DNA of 21,554 nt from SZUA-521 sp041738285 (GTDB lineage: Bacteria; Pseudomonadota; Gammaproteobacteria; Pseudomonadales; Azotimanducaceae), in the NCBI GenBank assembly GCA_041738285.1, contig JBGSQB010000177.1:1-21554 (forward strand). The letters run 5' to 3'. Position numbers and translations under genes: made by a program. Under the pieces are notes generated by a model. That model worked only from the letters and a program-made list of their open reading frames with translations, had not been told where the DNA came from and searched no databases. Positions 6,764 to 15,500 of the stretch are shown here, piece after piece (position 1 is the stretch's first letter; every line of letters starts with the position of its first letter).

Positions 6764-9700
6764 TCAGCTCGCGAGCGCTGGCGCAAGCCAGCGCTGGGCT
6801 TCTGCCAGAGTCACACGCTTTCGGGCGGCGTAGGCGCGAACCTGGTCCGGCCCAATCTTGCCGACGCCGAAGTAGCGCGCGTCCGGATGCGAGAAGTACC
6901 ACCCTGCTACCGCCGCCGCCGGAAGCATGGCGAACGACTCGGTGAGTTCGATGCCAGTTGCACTGGTTGCGTCCAGCAGTGCGAACAGCGTGGCCTTCTC
7001 GGTGTGGTCGGGGCATGCGGGATAGCCCGGTGCAGGCCGGATCCCCCGATACGTTTCCTTGATTCGCTGTTCATTGGTCAGGTGCTCGTCCGGAACATAC
7101 GCCCAGATCTCCCTCCGCACGCGTTCGTGCAGATATTCCGCGAATGCCTCCGCGAGTCGATCCGCAAGTGACTTGAGCAGAATCGCGTTGTAGTCGTCGC
7201 CGTCCGCTTCATAGGCACGGACTCGCGCGTCGATACCGAAAGCGCATACGGCGAAACCGCCGACGTAGTCGGCCGTGCCCGGGGGCGCGACGTAGTCAGC
7301 CAGGCAGCGTTGGCCGTTTTGATCGCTGCGGCGCGTCTGCTGGCGAAGGTGGTGCAGTACATTCAGCCGGGTGTTGCGCGATGCATCGGTGAACACTTCG
7401 ATGTCATCGCTGCCGAGTCGATTGGCGGCCCAGAAGCCGACCACGCCACGCAGCTCTATCCAATTGTCTGCCTCGATCTTCGCCAGCATTTCCAGGGCAT
7501 CGTCGTAGAGCGCGCGCGCGGGAACCCCGACCACGGTATCGTCGAGGATCTTCGGGAATTTGCCCGCCAGTTCCCAGGTCATGAAGAACGGCGTCCAGTC
7601 GATATAGTCGCGCAACGCGGACAGCGATACATCATTCACTACTCGAGTCCCGAGCGCCCTCGGCGCTGGCGGCGTGTAGCTATCCCAGTCCAGCGGCGGA
7701 GCAAGCGCCACCGCCTTGGCGTACGGCAGCATTTCGACATTCGGCCGGTTGCCCGCGACCCGTGTGCGTATCTCCGCGTACTCCTGCCGTCTGGCTTCGA
7801 TGTAGCTCTGACGCTGCGTTTGCGACAGCAGCTCCGAGGCGACGGCAACCGCCCGTGAGGCATCCGGCACATATACCGTTGCGCCGCGTGCATAGCCTGG
7901 CTCGATCTTGACCGCCGTATGTGCCTTCGATGTCGTTGCGCCACCGATCAACAGTGGAACGTCAAACTGCTGACGCTCCATTTCCGCTGCAACGTGAGCC
8001 ATTTCTTCGAGCGACGGCGTGATCAGCCCTGACAATCCGATGATGTCGGCGCCCTCCCGGCGGGCGGCTTCCAGGATCTTGTCGCAAGGCACCATGACCC
8101 CCAGATCGACGACCTCATAGTTGTTGCACTGAAGCACGACGCCGACGATGTTCTTGCCGATGTCGTGCACGTCACCCTTGACCGTTGCCATCACGATCTT
8201 GCCTTTGGCGCGCGCGGCTCCTTCTCGCGATGCCTCGATGAACGGAATGAGGTGGGCCACGGCCTGTTTCATCACCCGGGCGCTCTTGACCACCTGCGGG
8301 AGAAACATCTTGCCGGCGCCGAACAGATCTCCGACGCGGTTCATGCCCGCCATGAGCGGGCCTTCGATGACGTCGATCGGCGCCGCTGCCGTGAGCCGAG
8401 CTGCTTCGGTGTCTTCCACGATGTGTCGGTTCAGTCCGTGCACGAGCGCGTAGGTCAGCCGCTCCGTGACTGGCCATGCACGCCACTCCGGATCCGCGTC
8501 TGAAGCACTACTGCGCTTGCCGCCGGAGTAGTTGTCGGCGATTGCGAGCAGCCGATCGGTGGCATCGGGTCGACGATTGAGGATCACGTCTTCGACGCGA
8601 TCCCGCAGCGCCGCTGGAATATCGTCGTACACGGCGAGTTGACCGGCGTTGACGATGCCCATGGTCAAGCCAGCGCGAATCGCGTGGTACAGGAACACCG
8701 CGTGAATGGCTTCACGCACGGTGTCATTGCCGCGAAACGAAAACGAGACGTTGCTGATGCCACCCGACGTGTGCGCACCGGGCAGGTTGTCTTTGATCCA
8801 TGCGCAGGCATTGATGAAGTCGACCGCGTAGTTGTTGTGCTCTTCGATCCCCGTAGCTACGGCGAACACGTTGGGGTCGAAGATGATGTCATCGGGCGCG
8901 AACCCGGCACGCTCGGTCAACAGTTCGTAGCTGCGCTTACAGATGTTGATCTTGCGTTCGAACGTGTCGGCCTGGCCCTGTTCATCGAATGCCATGACGA
9001 TCACGGCGGCGCCATAGCGCCGACACAGGGCAGCTTTGGCGAGAAAGTCGACTTCACCTTCCTTCAGACTGATCGAATTAACAATCGGCTTGCCATGCAC
9101 ACACCGCAGCCCTGCTTCGATTACGCCCCACTTGGATGAGTCGATCATGATCGGGACGCGGCTGATGTCCGGTTCGGACGCAACGAGATTCAGGAAACGT
9201 TTGATGGCCGCGTGGCCATCGAGCATGCCTTCATCCATGTTGACATCGATGATCTGGGCGCCGTTTTCGACCTGATCGAGGGCGACGCTGACGGCCTCTT
9301 CGTAGCTGTTGTTCTCGATCAGCCGGCGGAATCGAGCGGAGCCCGTGACATTCGTGCGTTCACCCACGTTTACGAAGAGACTCGTCTCGTTCACGACCAG
9401 TGGTTCGAGACCCGCGACGACCAAAGCGCGTGTCGGTGATGGTGGCACCCGCGGCGCGATCCCTTCGACGGCGGCGGCTATGGCCCGAATGTGATCGGGT
9501 GTCGTGCCACAGCAGCCGCCGACCAGGTTCAGCCAACCGCGCTCGGCGAAGTCGCGGATCATTCCAGCCATCGACTCGGGTGACTCGTCGTAGCCGCCAA
9601 ACTCGTTCGGCAATCCGGCATTCGGGTGAATGCTGACGAAGCTGGTCGCCACGCGCGCGATTGCTTCGATGTGTGGTTTCAGCTGGGCGGCGCCCAGCGC

Positions 9701-10504
9701 GCAGTTGAGCCCGACCAGGATGGGATTGGCGTGGGCAATCGAAACCCAGAATGCCTCGGGCGTCTGGCCGGAGAGGGTGCGACCGCTGGCATCGGTGATG
9801 GTGCCCGACACCATTACGGGCAGCCGTAGGCCAAGCCGCTCGAACGTTTCTTCCACCGCGACCAGTGCAGCCTTGGCGTTGAGGGTATCGAACACGGTCT
9901 CGAGCATGATGAAGTCGGCGCCACCTTCGATGAGGCCGGTGGTCGATTCGCAGTAGGCACGTACGAGTTCATCGAACGTGACATTGCGGGCGCCCGGGTC
10001 ATTGACGTCCGGTGAGATGCTGGCCGTGCGATTGGTGGGCCCGAGCACTCCGGCGACGAACCGCGGCCGCTCGGGCGTGCTGAACGCATCAGCGCATTCG
10101 CGCGCGATCTGTGCCGAGCGCAGATTCATCTCCGCGCTGAAGTCCTCCAGACCGTAGTCAGCCTGAGCAATCCGTGTCGCCGTGAACGTGTTGGTCTCGA
10201 TGATGTCGGCGCCTGCGGACAGGTAGGCCGTGTGGATATCCGCGACGATGTCGGGTCGTGTCAGCGACAGCATGTCGCCGTTGCCCTTCACAGGAGAGGG
10301 GTGATCGGCGAAACGCGCTCCCCTGAAGTCCGACTCCTCGAGGTGATGGGACTGCATCAGCGTGCCCATGGCGCCGTCTAGCACGAGGATGCGGCGTTGA
10401 AGGGCCTGGGCGAGCGAAATTTTGGGCACGGTCAAACGGGCCGACACGGCTATGGAGCGGCCATGGTAGCGGGCCCAGTTTTCGGGGCAATCCGGGTTCT
10501 TCAT
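6764..10504 (-). CDS. metH: Cobalamin-dependent methionine synthase MetH
   Basis: This 1246-aa protein matches E. coli MetH (1227 aa) throughout. It transfers a methyl group from methyltetrahydrofolate to homocysteine through methylcobalamin. Domains in order: the homocysteine/zinc barrel (about 35-355) with zinc cysteines C268, C331 and C332; the folate-binding pterin barrel (about 375-630); the B12 cap and B12 domain (about 675-910) with D778-V-H780-D-I-G783, where His780 is the lower cobalt ligand; and the SAM-dependent activation domain (about 930-1246) with R1156-P-A-P-G-Y1161. All key residues are present. The start is uncertain: ATG 10504 gives an N-terminal extension not seen in E. 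coli, while GTG 10447 (1227 aa) or GTG 10429 (1221 aa) fit the family better. None has a good Shine-Dalgarno. No cobalamin or SAH riboswitch was recognised upstream. Confidence 0.96.
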   Translation of the reverse strand: MKNPDCPENWARYHGRSIAVSARLTVPKISLAQALQRRILVLDGAMGTLMQSHHLEESDFRGARFADHPSPVKGNGDMLSLTRPDIVADIHTAYLSAGADIIETNTFTATRIAQADYGLEDFSAEMNLRSAQIARECADAFSTPERPRFVAGVLGPTNRTASISPDVNDPGARNVTFDELVRAYCESTTGLIEGGADFIMLETVFDTLNAKAALVAVEETFERLGLRLPVMVSGTITDASGRTLSGQTPEAFWVSIAHANPILVGLNCALGAAQLKPHIEAIARVATSFVSIHPNAGLPNEFGGYDESPESMAGMIRDFAERGWLNLVGGCCGTTPDHIRAIAAAVEGIAPRVPPSPTRALVVAGLEPLVVNETSLFVNVGERTNVTGSARFRRLIENNSYEEAVSVALDQVENGAQIIDVNMDEGMLDGHAAIKRFLNLVASEPDISRVPIMIDSSKWGVIEAGLRCVHGKPIVNSISLKEGEVDFLAKAALCRRYGAAVIVMAFDEQGQADTFERKINICKRSYELLTERAGFAPDDIIFDPNVFAVATGIEEHNNYAVDFINACAWIKDNLPGAHTSGGISNVSFSFRGNDTVREAIHAVFLYHAIRAGLTMGIVNAGQLAVYDDIPAALRDRVEDVILNRRPDATDRLLAIADNYSGGKRSSASDADPEWRAWPVTERLTYALVHGLNRHIVEDTEAARLTAAAPIDVIEGPLMAGMNRVGDLFGAGKMFLPQVVKSARVMKQAVAHLIPFIEASREGAARAKGKIVMATVKGDVHDIGKNIVGVVLQCNNYEVVDLGVMVPCDKILEAARREGADIIGLSGLITPSLEEMAHVAAEMERQQFDVPLLIGGATTSKAHTAVKIEPGYARGATVYVPDASRAVAVASELLSQTQRQSYIEARRQEYAEIRTRVAGNRPNVEMLPYAKAVALAPPLDWDSYTPPAPRALGTRVVNDVSLSALRDYIDWTPFFMTWELAGKFPKILDDTVVGVPARALYDDALEMLAKIEADNWIELRGVVGFWAANRLGSDDIEVFTDASRNTRLNVLHHLRQQTRRSDQNGQRCLADYVAPPGTADYVGGFAVCAFGIDARVRAYEADGDDYNAILLKSLADRLAEAFAEYLHERVRREIWAYVPDEHLTNEQRIKETYRGIRPAPGYPACPDHTEKATLFALLDATSATGIELTESFAMLPAAAVAGWYFSHPDARYFGVGKIGPDQVRAYAARKRVTLAEAQRWLAPALAS

Positions 10505-10505
10505 C

Positions 10506-10531
10506 CCATGGATGAGGCAGGCTCATCATGG
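10506..10531. repeat. Inverted repeat beside the metH start
   Basis: CCATGGATGAG (10506-10516) and CTCATCATGG (10522-10531) are separated by GCAGG and pair with a single bulge. In the metH transcript the hairpin would lie immediately before ATG 10504, or in the leader if translation starts at one of the downstream GTG codons. It could affect metH translation or be a protein-binding site. Confidence 0.35.
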
Positions 10532-10584
10532 TTCCGGGGCGATCAGTGCGCGGGCGCTTTGTGGTCGGCGAGGCTTGACGTACC

Positions 10585-10609
10585 ATACCCGAGTATTTTG
10601 CTCGGGTAT
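10585..10609 (+). promoter_or_regulatory. Type 1 IscR-like operator at nfuA
   Basis: This 25-bp site is symmetrical: ATACCCGAG, then TATTTTG, then CTCGGGTAT. With its flanks it is a perfect 11-bp inverted repeat (10583-10593 against 10601-10611). By my comparison from memory it agrees with the E. coli type 1 IscR consensus at 22 of 25 positions. IscR with its [2Fe-2S] cluster represses such promoters when clusters are plentiful. The site reaches to within a few bases of the nfuA ATG at 10614. TTGACG (10575-10580) just upstream could be a -35; TACCAT (10581-10586) could instead be a -10. Confidence 0.65.
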
Positions 10610-10613
10610 GGCC

Positions 10614-11195
10614 ATGATCGAGATTTCCGAAGCGGCGCAGGGCTATCTGCGCGAACTGCTGTCGAAGCAGGAGGACACCGATGTGGGTATCCGCGTGTTC
10701 GTGACCCAGCCTGGTACGCCGCACGCCGAGACCTGTATCGCCTACTGCCGCGCGACCGAGGCGCAACAGGATGATGTGCCGGTGCAGTACGAGGGGTTCA
10801 CCGCCTGGTTCGAGCAACGCAGCATGCCGTATCTGGAGGGCGCCAAAGTCGACTACCAGGAAGACCGAATGGGTGGCCAACTCACCATCAAGGCCCCGAA
10901 CTCGAGAACGCCCAATGTTGGCCCCGATTCGCCGCTCGAAGATCGCATCAACTATGTTCTCTACAACGAGATCAATCCCGGCCTCGCCTCCCACGGCGGT
11001 GTCGTGTCCTTGGTCGAGGTGATCGACGGTGGTATTGCGGTGTTGCAGTTCGGCGGTGGCTGCCAGGGCTGCGCCGCAGTAGACATCACGCTCAAGCAGG
11101 GCGTCGAGCGGTCGCTGCTCGACCAGATTCCCGAACTGACTGCCGTGCGCGATTCAACAGACCACTCGGTCACGGATCAGGCCTACTACCGCTAA
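10614..11195 (+). CDS. nfuA: Fe-S cluster carrier protein NfuA
   Basis: This 193-aa protein is nearly the length of E. coli NfuA (191 aa). An N-terminal degenerate A-type carrier domain (about 1-95) is followed by an Nfu domain (about 105-190). The Nfu domain carries the cluster-binding C150-x-x-C153 in G-G-G-C-Q-G-C-A. NfuA binds a [4Fe-4S] cluster at the dimer interface and delivers it to clients such as aconitase, lipoyl synthase and radical-SAM methylthiotransferases. The start is ATG 10614 because the family begins M-I-x-I-S-x-A-A-Q; ATG 10608, two codons upstream, is in frame. No Shine-Dalgarno is visible and the IscR-like hairpin abuts the start, suggesting a very short or absent leader. 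It diverges from metH, and its stop overlaps that of aroG by 3-4 bp. Confidence 0.95.
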   Translation: MIEISEAAQGYLRELLSKQEDTDVGIRVFVTQPGTPHAETCIAYCRATEAQQDDVPVQYEGFTAWFEQRSMPYLEGAKVDYQEDRMGGQLTIKAPNSRTPNVGPDSPLEDRINYVLYNEINPGLASHGGVVSLVEVIDGGIAVLQFGGGCQGCAAVDITLKQGVERSLLDQIPELTAVRDSTDHSVTDQAYYR

Positions 11196-12280
11196 CCTGC
11201 TTGCGCTGCGCGACGGGGCAGGCGTGCCCGCAGCGCCGGCTGGATCGAGGCGGCAAGCTCGGCAAGCAGGGTTTCGGTCGTCTGCCAGCCGATGCAGGCA
11301 TCGGTCACCGACACGCCATAGGCAAGTCCCTTGGGATCCTTCCCCAGCTTCTGGCTGCCCGCGTTCAGGTGGCTTTCGAGCATGAGTCCCATGATCGAAG
11401 TGTTGCCCGCGATGATTTGATCGGCCACGGCGCGCGCGACGACTGGCTGCAACGCTGGGTCCTTGCCCGAGTTTGCATGGCTGCAGTCGATCATGATGTT
11501 GGCGCTCAACCCCGCCGCACGCAGCGATCGTTCACAATGGGCGACGCTCTCAGTGTCGCAGTTTGGGCCGCCATTGCCGCCGCGCAGCACGATGTGTGCG
11601 TTGGCGTTGCCGCGGGTGTGAATGATTGCAACCTGGCCCGTCTGATTGATGCCGAGGAACCGGTGTGGCTTTGATACTGACTGCAGCGCGTTGATGGCAA
11701 CCTCCAGATTGCCGTCGGTGCCGTTCTTGAAGCCGACCGCACTCGACAATCCGGACGCCATCTCGCGATGAGTCTGGGACTCGGTGGTGCGCGCGCCAAT
11801 CGCAGACCAGGCAATGAGATCTTGAAGGTATTGCGGCGTAATTGGATCGAGCGCCTCGGTCGACAAAGGCAGTTCGCGCTGGGCGATGTCGAGTAGCAGT
11901 CGGCGCGCAATGCGCATCCCTTCCTCCACATGGAACGTATCGTTGAGGTGAGGGTCGTTGATCAGTCCCTTCCACCCGACGGTCGTGCGCGGCTTTTCGA
12001 AGTAGGCGCGCATGACGATGTACAGCGAATTGCCGACGCGGTCGGCGAGCGTGCGCAAGCGGTCAGCGTATTCCAGCGCACTGTGCGGATCATGGATCGA
12101 GCACGGTCCGACCACGACGAGCAGACGCGGGTCGTTGCCGCGCAGAATATTGCGGATCGTGTCGCGCGCGCGCTGGACGCTGATGCGCACATTATCCGTT
12201 ACAGGCAGCGCCGACTTGATTCTGTCCGGCGTTGTGAGCAGCTCCTGTGCGACCACGTTGACGTTGTCGAGCGGTTCCAT
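11192..12280 (-). CDS. aroG: DAHP synthase, type I (AroG/AroF class)
   Basis: This is a 362-aa 3-deoxy-7-phosphoheptulonate synthase, the first enzyme of the shikimate pathway, joining phosphoenolpyruvate and erythrose 4-phosphate. Residues match E. coli AroG: metal ligands C60, H268, E302 and D327, and substrate-binding R91, K96-P-R, K185 and R233. Positions equivalent to the AroG feedback site (D145, P149, S179) are kept, so an aromatic amino acid probably inhibits it; AroG and AroF cannot be told apart. The frame is open 41 codons further upstream through a terminator hairpin, but ATG 12280 has a good AGAGGA 6 nt before it and begins like the family. A leader ORF and terminator upstream suggest transcription attenuation. 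It is convergent with nfuA, with overlapping stop codons. Confidence 0.95.
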   Translation of the reverse strand: MEPLDNVNVVAQELLTTPDRIKSALPVTDNVRISVQRARDTIRNILRGNDPRLLVVVGPCSIHDPHSALEYADRLRTLADRVGNSLYIVMRAYFEKPRTTVGWKGLINDPHLNDTFHVEEGMRIARRLLLDIAQRELPLSTEALDPITPQYLQDLIAWSAIGARTTESQTHREMASGLSSAVGFKNGTDGNLEVAINALQSVSKPHRFLGINQTGQVAIIHTRGNANAHIVLRGGNGGPNCDTESVAHCERSLRAAGLSANIMIDCSHANSGKDPALQPVVARAVADQIIAGNTSIMGLMLESHLNAGSQKLGKDPKGLAYGVSVTDACIGWQTTETLLAELAASIQPALRARLPRRAAQAG

Positions 12281-12286
12281 GAGTTG

Positions 12287-12292
12287 TCCTCT
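12287..12292 (-). promoter_or_regulatory. Shine-Dalgarno fixing the aroG start
   Basis: AGAGGA on the minus strand lies 6 nt before ATG 12280, within a purine-rich stretch. It decides in favour of the 362-aa form over the longer open frame. Confidence 0.7.
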
Positions 12293-12304
12293 TCCTCTCT
12301 TGGA

Positions 12305-12330
12305 GCGCATCCCTGTCGGTCGCGATGCGC
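12305..12330 (-). repeat. Hairpin between the terminator and the aroG start
   Basis: On the minus strand GCGCATC (12330-12324) pairs with GATGCGC (12311-12305) across a 12-nt loop. It lies between the terminator's T-run and the aroG Shine-Dalgarno. It may shape the leader RNA; no known function. Confidence 0.35.
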
Positions 12331-12335
12331 ATAAA

Positions 12336-12372
12336 ACGAAAAACCCCGAAGGCTGCCCATCGGGGTTTTCGT
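12336..12372 (-). terminator. Intrinsic terminator upstream of aroG (candidate attenuator)
   Basis: Read on the minus strand, ACGAAAACCCCGA pairs with TCGGGGTTTTTCGT (one bulged T) around a 10-nt loop. A TTTAT tail follows, overlapping the 3' arm's T-run. It is 55 nt before the aroG ATG and 42 nt after the leader ORF stop. It could end addA transcripts, control aroG by premature termination, or both. The plus-strand reading lacks a good T-run. Confidence 0.75.
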
Positions 12373-12374
12373 TC

Positions 12375-12396
12375 CGAGGGTGCCGCCGCGCCCTCG
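12375..12396 (-). repeat. Stem-loop between leader ORF and terminator
   Basis: On the minus strand CGAGGG (12396-12391) pairs with CCCTCG (12380-12375) across a 10-nt GC-rich loop. It ends 2 nt before the terminator stem. It may be part of the attenuator folding pathway. Confidence 0.35.
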
Positions 12397-12413
12397 ATTG
12401 CAAATCGGTGGCG

Positions 12414-12521
12414 CTAAGTGGTCAGTCGATAGCCGTAGCAGAAACAATCACCCAACCGCGCAACACCGACCGTAAGGTGCGCGGTTGGAAGGTGAAAGAA
12501 CTGGTTGTGGGCAATGGACAT
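12414..12521 (-). CDS. Candidate aroG leader peptide (35 aa)
   Basis: ATG 12521 to TAG 12414 encodes 35 residues beginning M-S-I-A-H-N-Q-F-F-H and ending D-C-F-C-Y-G-Y-R-L-T-T. Five residues are aromatic: Phe8, Phe9, Phe27, Tyr29 and Tyr31; there is no Trp. It lies immediately before an intrinsic terminator that precedes aroG, the gene for the first aromatic pathway enzyme. This is the layout of a ribosome-stalling attenuator in which scarce Phe (or Tyr) would allow read-through. No Shine-Dalgarno is visible; the predicted promoter would start transcription almost at the ATG, so translation may be leaderless. A strong hairpin is encoded inside it (12452-12488). The reading as a regulatory leader is an inference from position and composition. 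Confidence 0.5.
   Translation of the reverse strand: MSIAHNQFFHLPTAHLTVGVARLGDCFCYGYRLTT
12452..12488 (-). repeat. 11-bp perfect inverted repeat inside the leader ORF
   Basis: CCAACCGCGCA and TGCGCGGTTGG (plus-strand arms 12452-12462 and 12478-12488) flank a 15-nt loop. In the minus-strand RNA it spans about codons 12-23 of the leader ORF, just after the Phe8-Phe9 codons. It is a good candidate for the 1:2 hairpin of an attenuator. Confidence 0.55.
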
Positions 12522-12527
12522 AACGGA

Positions 12528-12556
12528 ATTCTGTGCCGTGAAGGAGTGGAAATCAA
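12528..12556 (-). promoter_or_regulatory. Predicted promoter for the aroG leader
   Basis: On the minus strand the -35 is TTGATT (12556-12551, 4/6), the spacer is 17 nt and the -10 is CAGAAT (12533-12528, 4/6). Transcription would start within a base or two of the leader ATG at 12521. The -35 overlaps the last codons of addA. Confidence 0.4.
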
Positions 12557-15500
12557 GGAAGCGCCGGTAATTCGACCAGTCTGGCAAGTGCCGTGAGGTA
12601 CAACGCGACTTTGGGCGGCGACCCTGTGACGGTGGTGAGCAGTCGCGCGTAGCGTCGAATTTGCGCGGCATGGTTGCGCAGTTGCTCATCGATGAACTCG
12701 ACCTCCGATCCGATGGCGGAAGGGCGGCCGGTCTTGAAGTCGATCACCCAAGTCTGGCCGAGATCGTCGCTCACCACCCGGTCTACGACATACGTCCTGA
12801 CAGCACCGTCACGCGCTGTCTTCAGTGCCACTTCGGACTCGCCATCGCGACTCAACAGCCAGCGGCCGACAGGGTCAAGCAATACGCGTCGCAGGTGCTC
12901 GACCGTCTCATGAATCGCGCCTTCACGATCGCTGTATACGCCAAGGTCGCTCAGTGCGGCTGCGATACGGCCCTGCCGCGCAGCAAGATATGCAGCGGCA
13001 TCCGTTGGCAGGTCGGCGCGACCAAGCAAGGCAAGCTCACGGTGCACGACCGTGCCGATGGCTGCAGCGGACGTGTGATCGTTCGACTCCGCACGAGGCT
13101 CGACGCGAAGTGCGTGGTCGACGACCAGGGAAGTGACTTCAACCGGCGCTCGCCAACGATACCCTGAGCGCAGTCGTTGCTCGGCTGATGGCCTGTCTGA
13201 TGTACTGACGTGGAGGTCCGATTGCAGCGCAGTCGTGCGCGGTGCGTGTTCCCACAACAGACTCAGCAGGGAGCGCGCGGACGGGCGGCCGACCGAATTG
13301 CACTCGGCAGTCAAGAACAATGTGCGCCGCGCGCGCGTGGCCGCAACGTAAAGGAGGCGCGCTCGTTCGTTGGCGATTCGGGATGACTGCTGCCGCGCCA
13401 GCCAATGGTAAATGGAGCCGCGATGGCGCGCCGTGGCGCTCCCTATCAGTAACGCATCGTGAGTGGGTTGCCACAACACCAACGCGCCGTCGGTGCCGCG
13501 CGGACTACGATCCAGACCGGGAATGATCACGTGGTCGAACTCGAGACCCTTGGCGCCGTGAATCGTCATGATCGCGACGGCACCGGTTACAGGCGTCGAC
13601 TCGGCGTACAACCTCGACAACAACCCGTCGAGTTCGAGCGGCGCACCCAATGTCGGTTGATGAGTCTCGATCAGTGCCAGCAAGCGTTCAGCTTGGGCAA
13701 GCGCGCTTGCGCTCGAGTATGCATCCGCACCACCGAGTCGCAGCCAGAGCGACTCGAGCCACTGCGCCGGCGGTTGACAGTCGCGACTGTCGCGCAGCGC
13801 GCCAAAGACGTCACGAAGTCTGCACACACGCAGCGCACCATCGCGCGTCAGATGGCGATCGAAACCCTCATTCTGGAGGTAGTCACCGATGTGACTGTCG
13901 CAGTTACCGATCACCGCGAGATCGGCTCGCGCAAGGCCCACGAGCGGACTGCGAAGCACGGCAAACCATGCGCGCCGGTCGGCCGGGTCCCAGGCCGCCT
14001 TGAACAGCGCGGTGAGATCGCGCACGACAGGTTCGTCGCGCAATGGTGCCATCTCCGTGCCGTTCCACGGGATTCCGTGCGAATCGAGGCTACGAGTGAG
14101 CGTATTGGCGTGCGACCGCGTTCGCACGAGCACCGCGATCGACTGCCCTGGGTTCGATGCGCGCAAGTGCTCAATGTGCGTTGCGATTGTCTGCGCCTCA
14201 TCGCGTCTGTTAGGGGATGGCTCGAACACGCGCAGAGAAACGTCGCCGCCGCCGGGTTCAGCGTGTGGTGTAGCAGGTCGGTAGATCATAGCGCCGGAGT
14301 CAGGGTCCTCACGATCGCCGAACACCGCCGGAAAAATCCCATTGCACCAGTCGATTAGCCGCGCCTGAGAACGGAAATTCGTGCTCAACGTGAGCGTCTC
14401 GAGCGGGTAATCACCGATGCCGCGTCGGGCCGCGTGCTGAAATAGAGACACGTCCGCGTCGCGGAAGAGATAGATCGACTGCATCGGATCGCCGACCGCG
14501 AATAGCGTGCGCCCGTCGCCAGGTGACCATCCCGCAATGAGCGTCTCTACGAGCTCGAGCTGCGCGGGAGACGTGTCTTGAAACTCGTCGATCAACAGGT
14601 GCGCGATGCGGTGGTCGAGTGCCAGTGCAAGATCCGTGGGTTCATTGGGTGTACCTAGAGCGCGCTTCGCCGCCATCAGCAACTCGGTGAAATCGATCGT
14701 GCTCGCTGCATTGAAACGGGAAGCGAGCTCGAGTGCTGCAAAGCTCAGCGTTACCGCAATTGGCAGAAGCGCCGCGGATTCTTCGTCTGCGACGACCGGA
14801 TCTGGTGCGTGGCGCATGCAGGTGAGCGGCTCGATGGCCTCGGTGAGTGTTGCGGTGAGTGCGACCGCGCGCGCCTTGAGATCCTTTGCGCTTCCGCCCT
14901 GGGCCGGAAATCCGGTCTTGACGTTGAACTGTCGACGCGGGACATCATCGGCCGTGAGGAAGATATGCGCTGCGTGTTGCCACAGACGTTGGTCGGTCAC
15001 ATCCATGTGCGGCATTCCCAGATGGTCTGCACTCGCACTGGTGAGCGCCACGAGCTCGGCGATCTGTGCCCTCGTGAGTAACGCGCGAAGCCGATCAATC
15101 TGGCTTTCGTACAGTGTCTCAATACCGCGTTCCAGATGTCGACTGAGCCCGCCAGATGCATTGAACTCGAGTCGCATGGCAGCACGGATTCGATCAAGCC
15201 ACTGTTCACGCCGAGCCAGCATGTCGACCAGCGCGCGTTTGGCGCTGTCGTAGTCGTTGTCGTGAAGGGCGAGGAATTCCGACAGCGCACTGCCCACAAC
15301 ATCGTCAGTGTCGATGCGCTCGAACAGCGATAGTACAGCCTCTTCGTAAATTGGCAGCGCGTGGGCGACCACTCTCGACTGTCCGATACCCGCGGCGATC
15401 GGGAGTGCCGATGCGATGGACGCCGCGAAGCTGTCGATGGTCTGAATGCGCAGCCGATTCGGCTGCAGCTCTAGGTTCCAACCGTTCTGGCGGCTGCGTT

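Noticed and set aside
8639..9139. 166-codon plus-strand open frame inside metH
   Set aside because: It is antisense to the strongly conserved folate barrel of MetH and has no family resemblance.
10505..10613. SAH or cobalamin riboswitch upstream of metH
   Set aside because: The interval is only about 110 bp and I could not find the conserved cores of either riboswitch. The symmetrical elements present are explained as an IscR-like site and a simple hairpin.
12281..12403. 41-codon N-terminal extension of aroG
   Set aside because: It would be translated through the terminator hairpin and has no family counterpart. ATG 12280 has a proper Shine-Dalgarno.
12199..12447. Alternative frame with a Gly-Phe-Ser-Phe-Tyr stretch as aroG leader peptide
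   Set aside because: The stretch lies in the terminator's 3' arm and the frame runs past the aroG start, so it cannot control formation of that terminator in the usual way. The ORF at 12414-12521 fits better.
13459..14358. 299-codon plus-strand open frame inside addA
   Set aside because: It is antisense to helicase motifs IV-V and rich in Arg/His/Gln, typical of a shadow frame.
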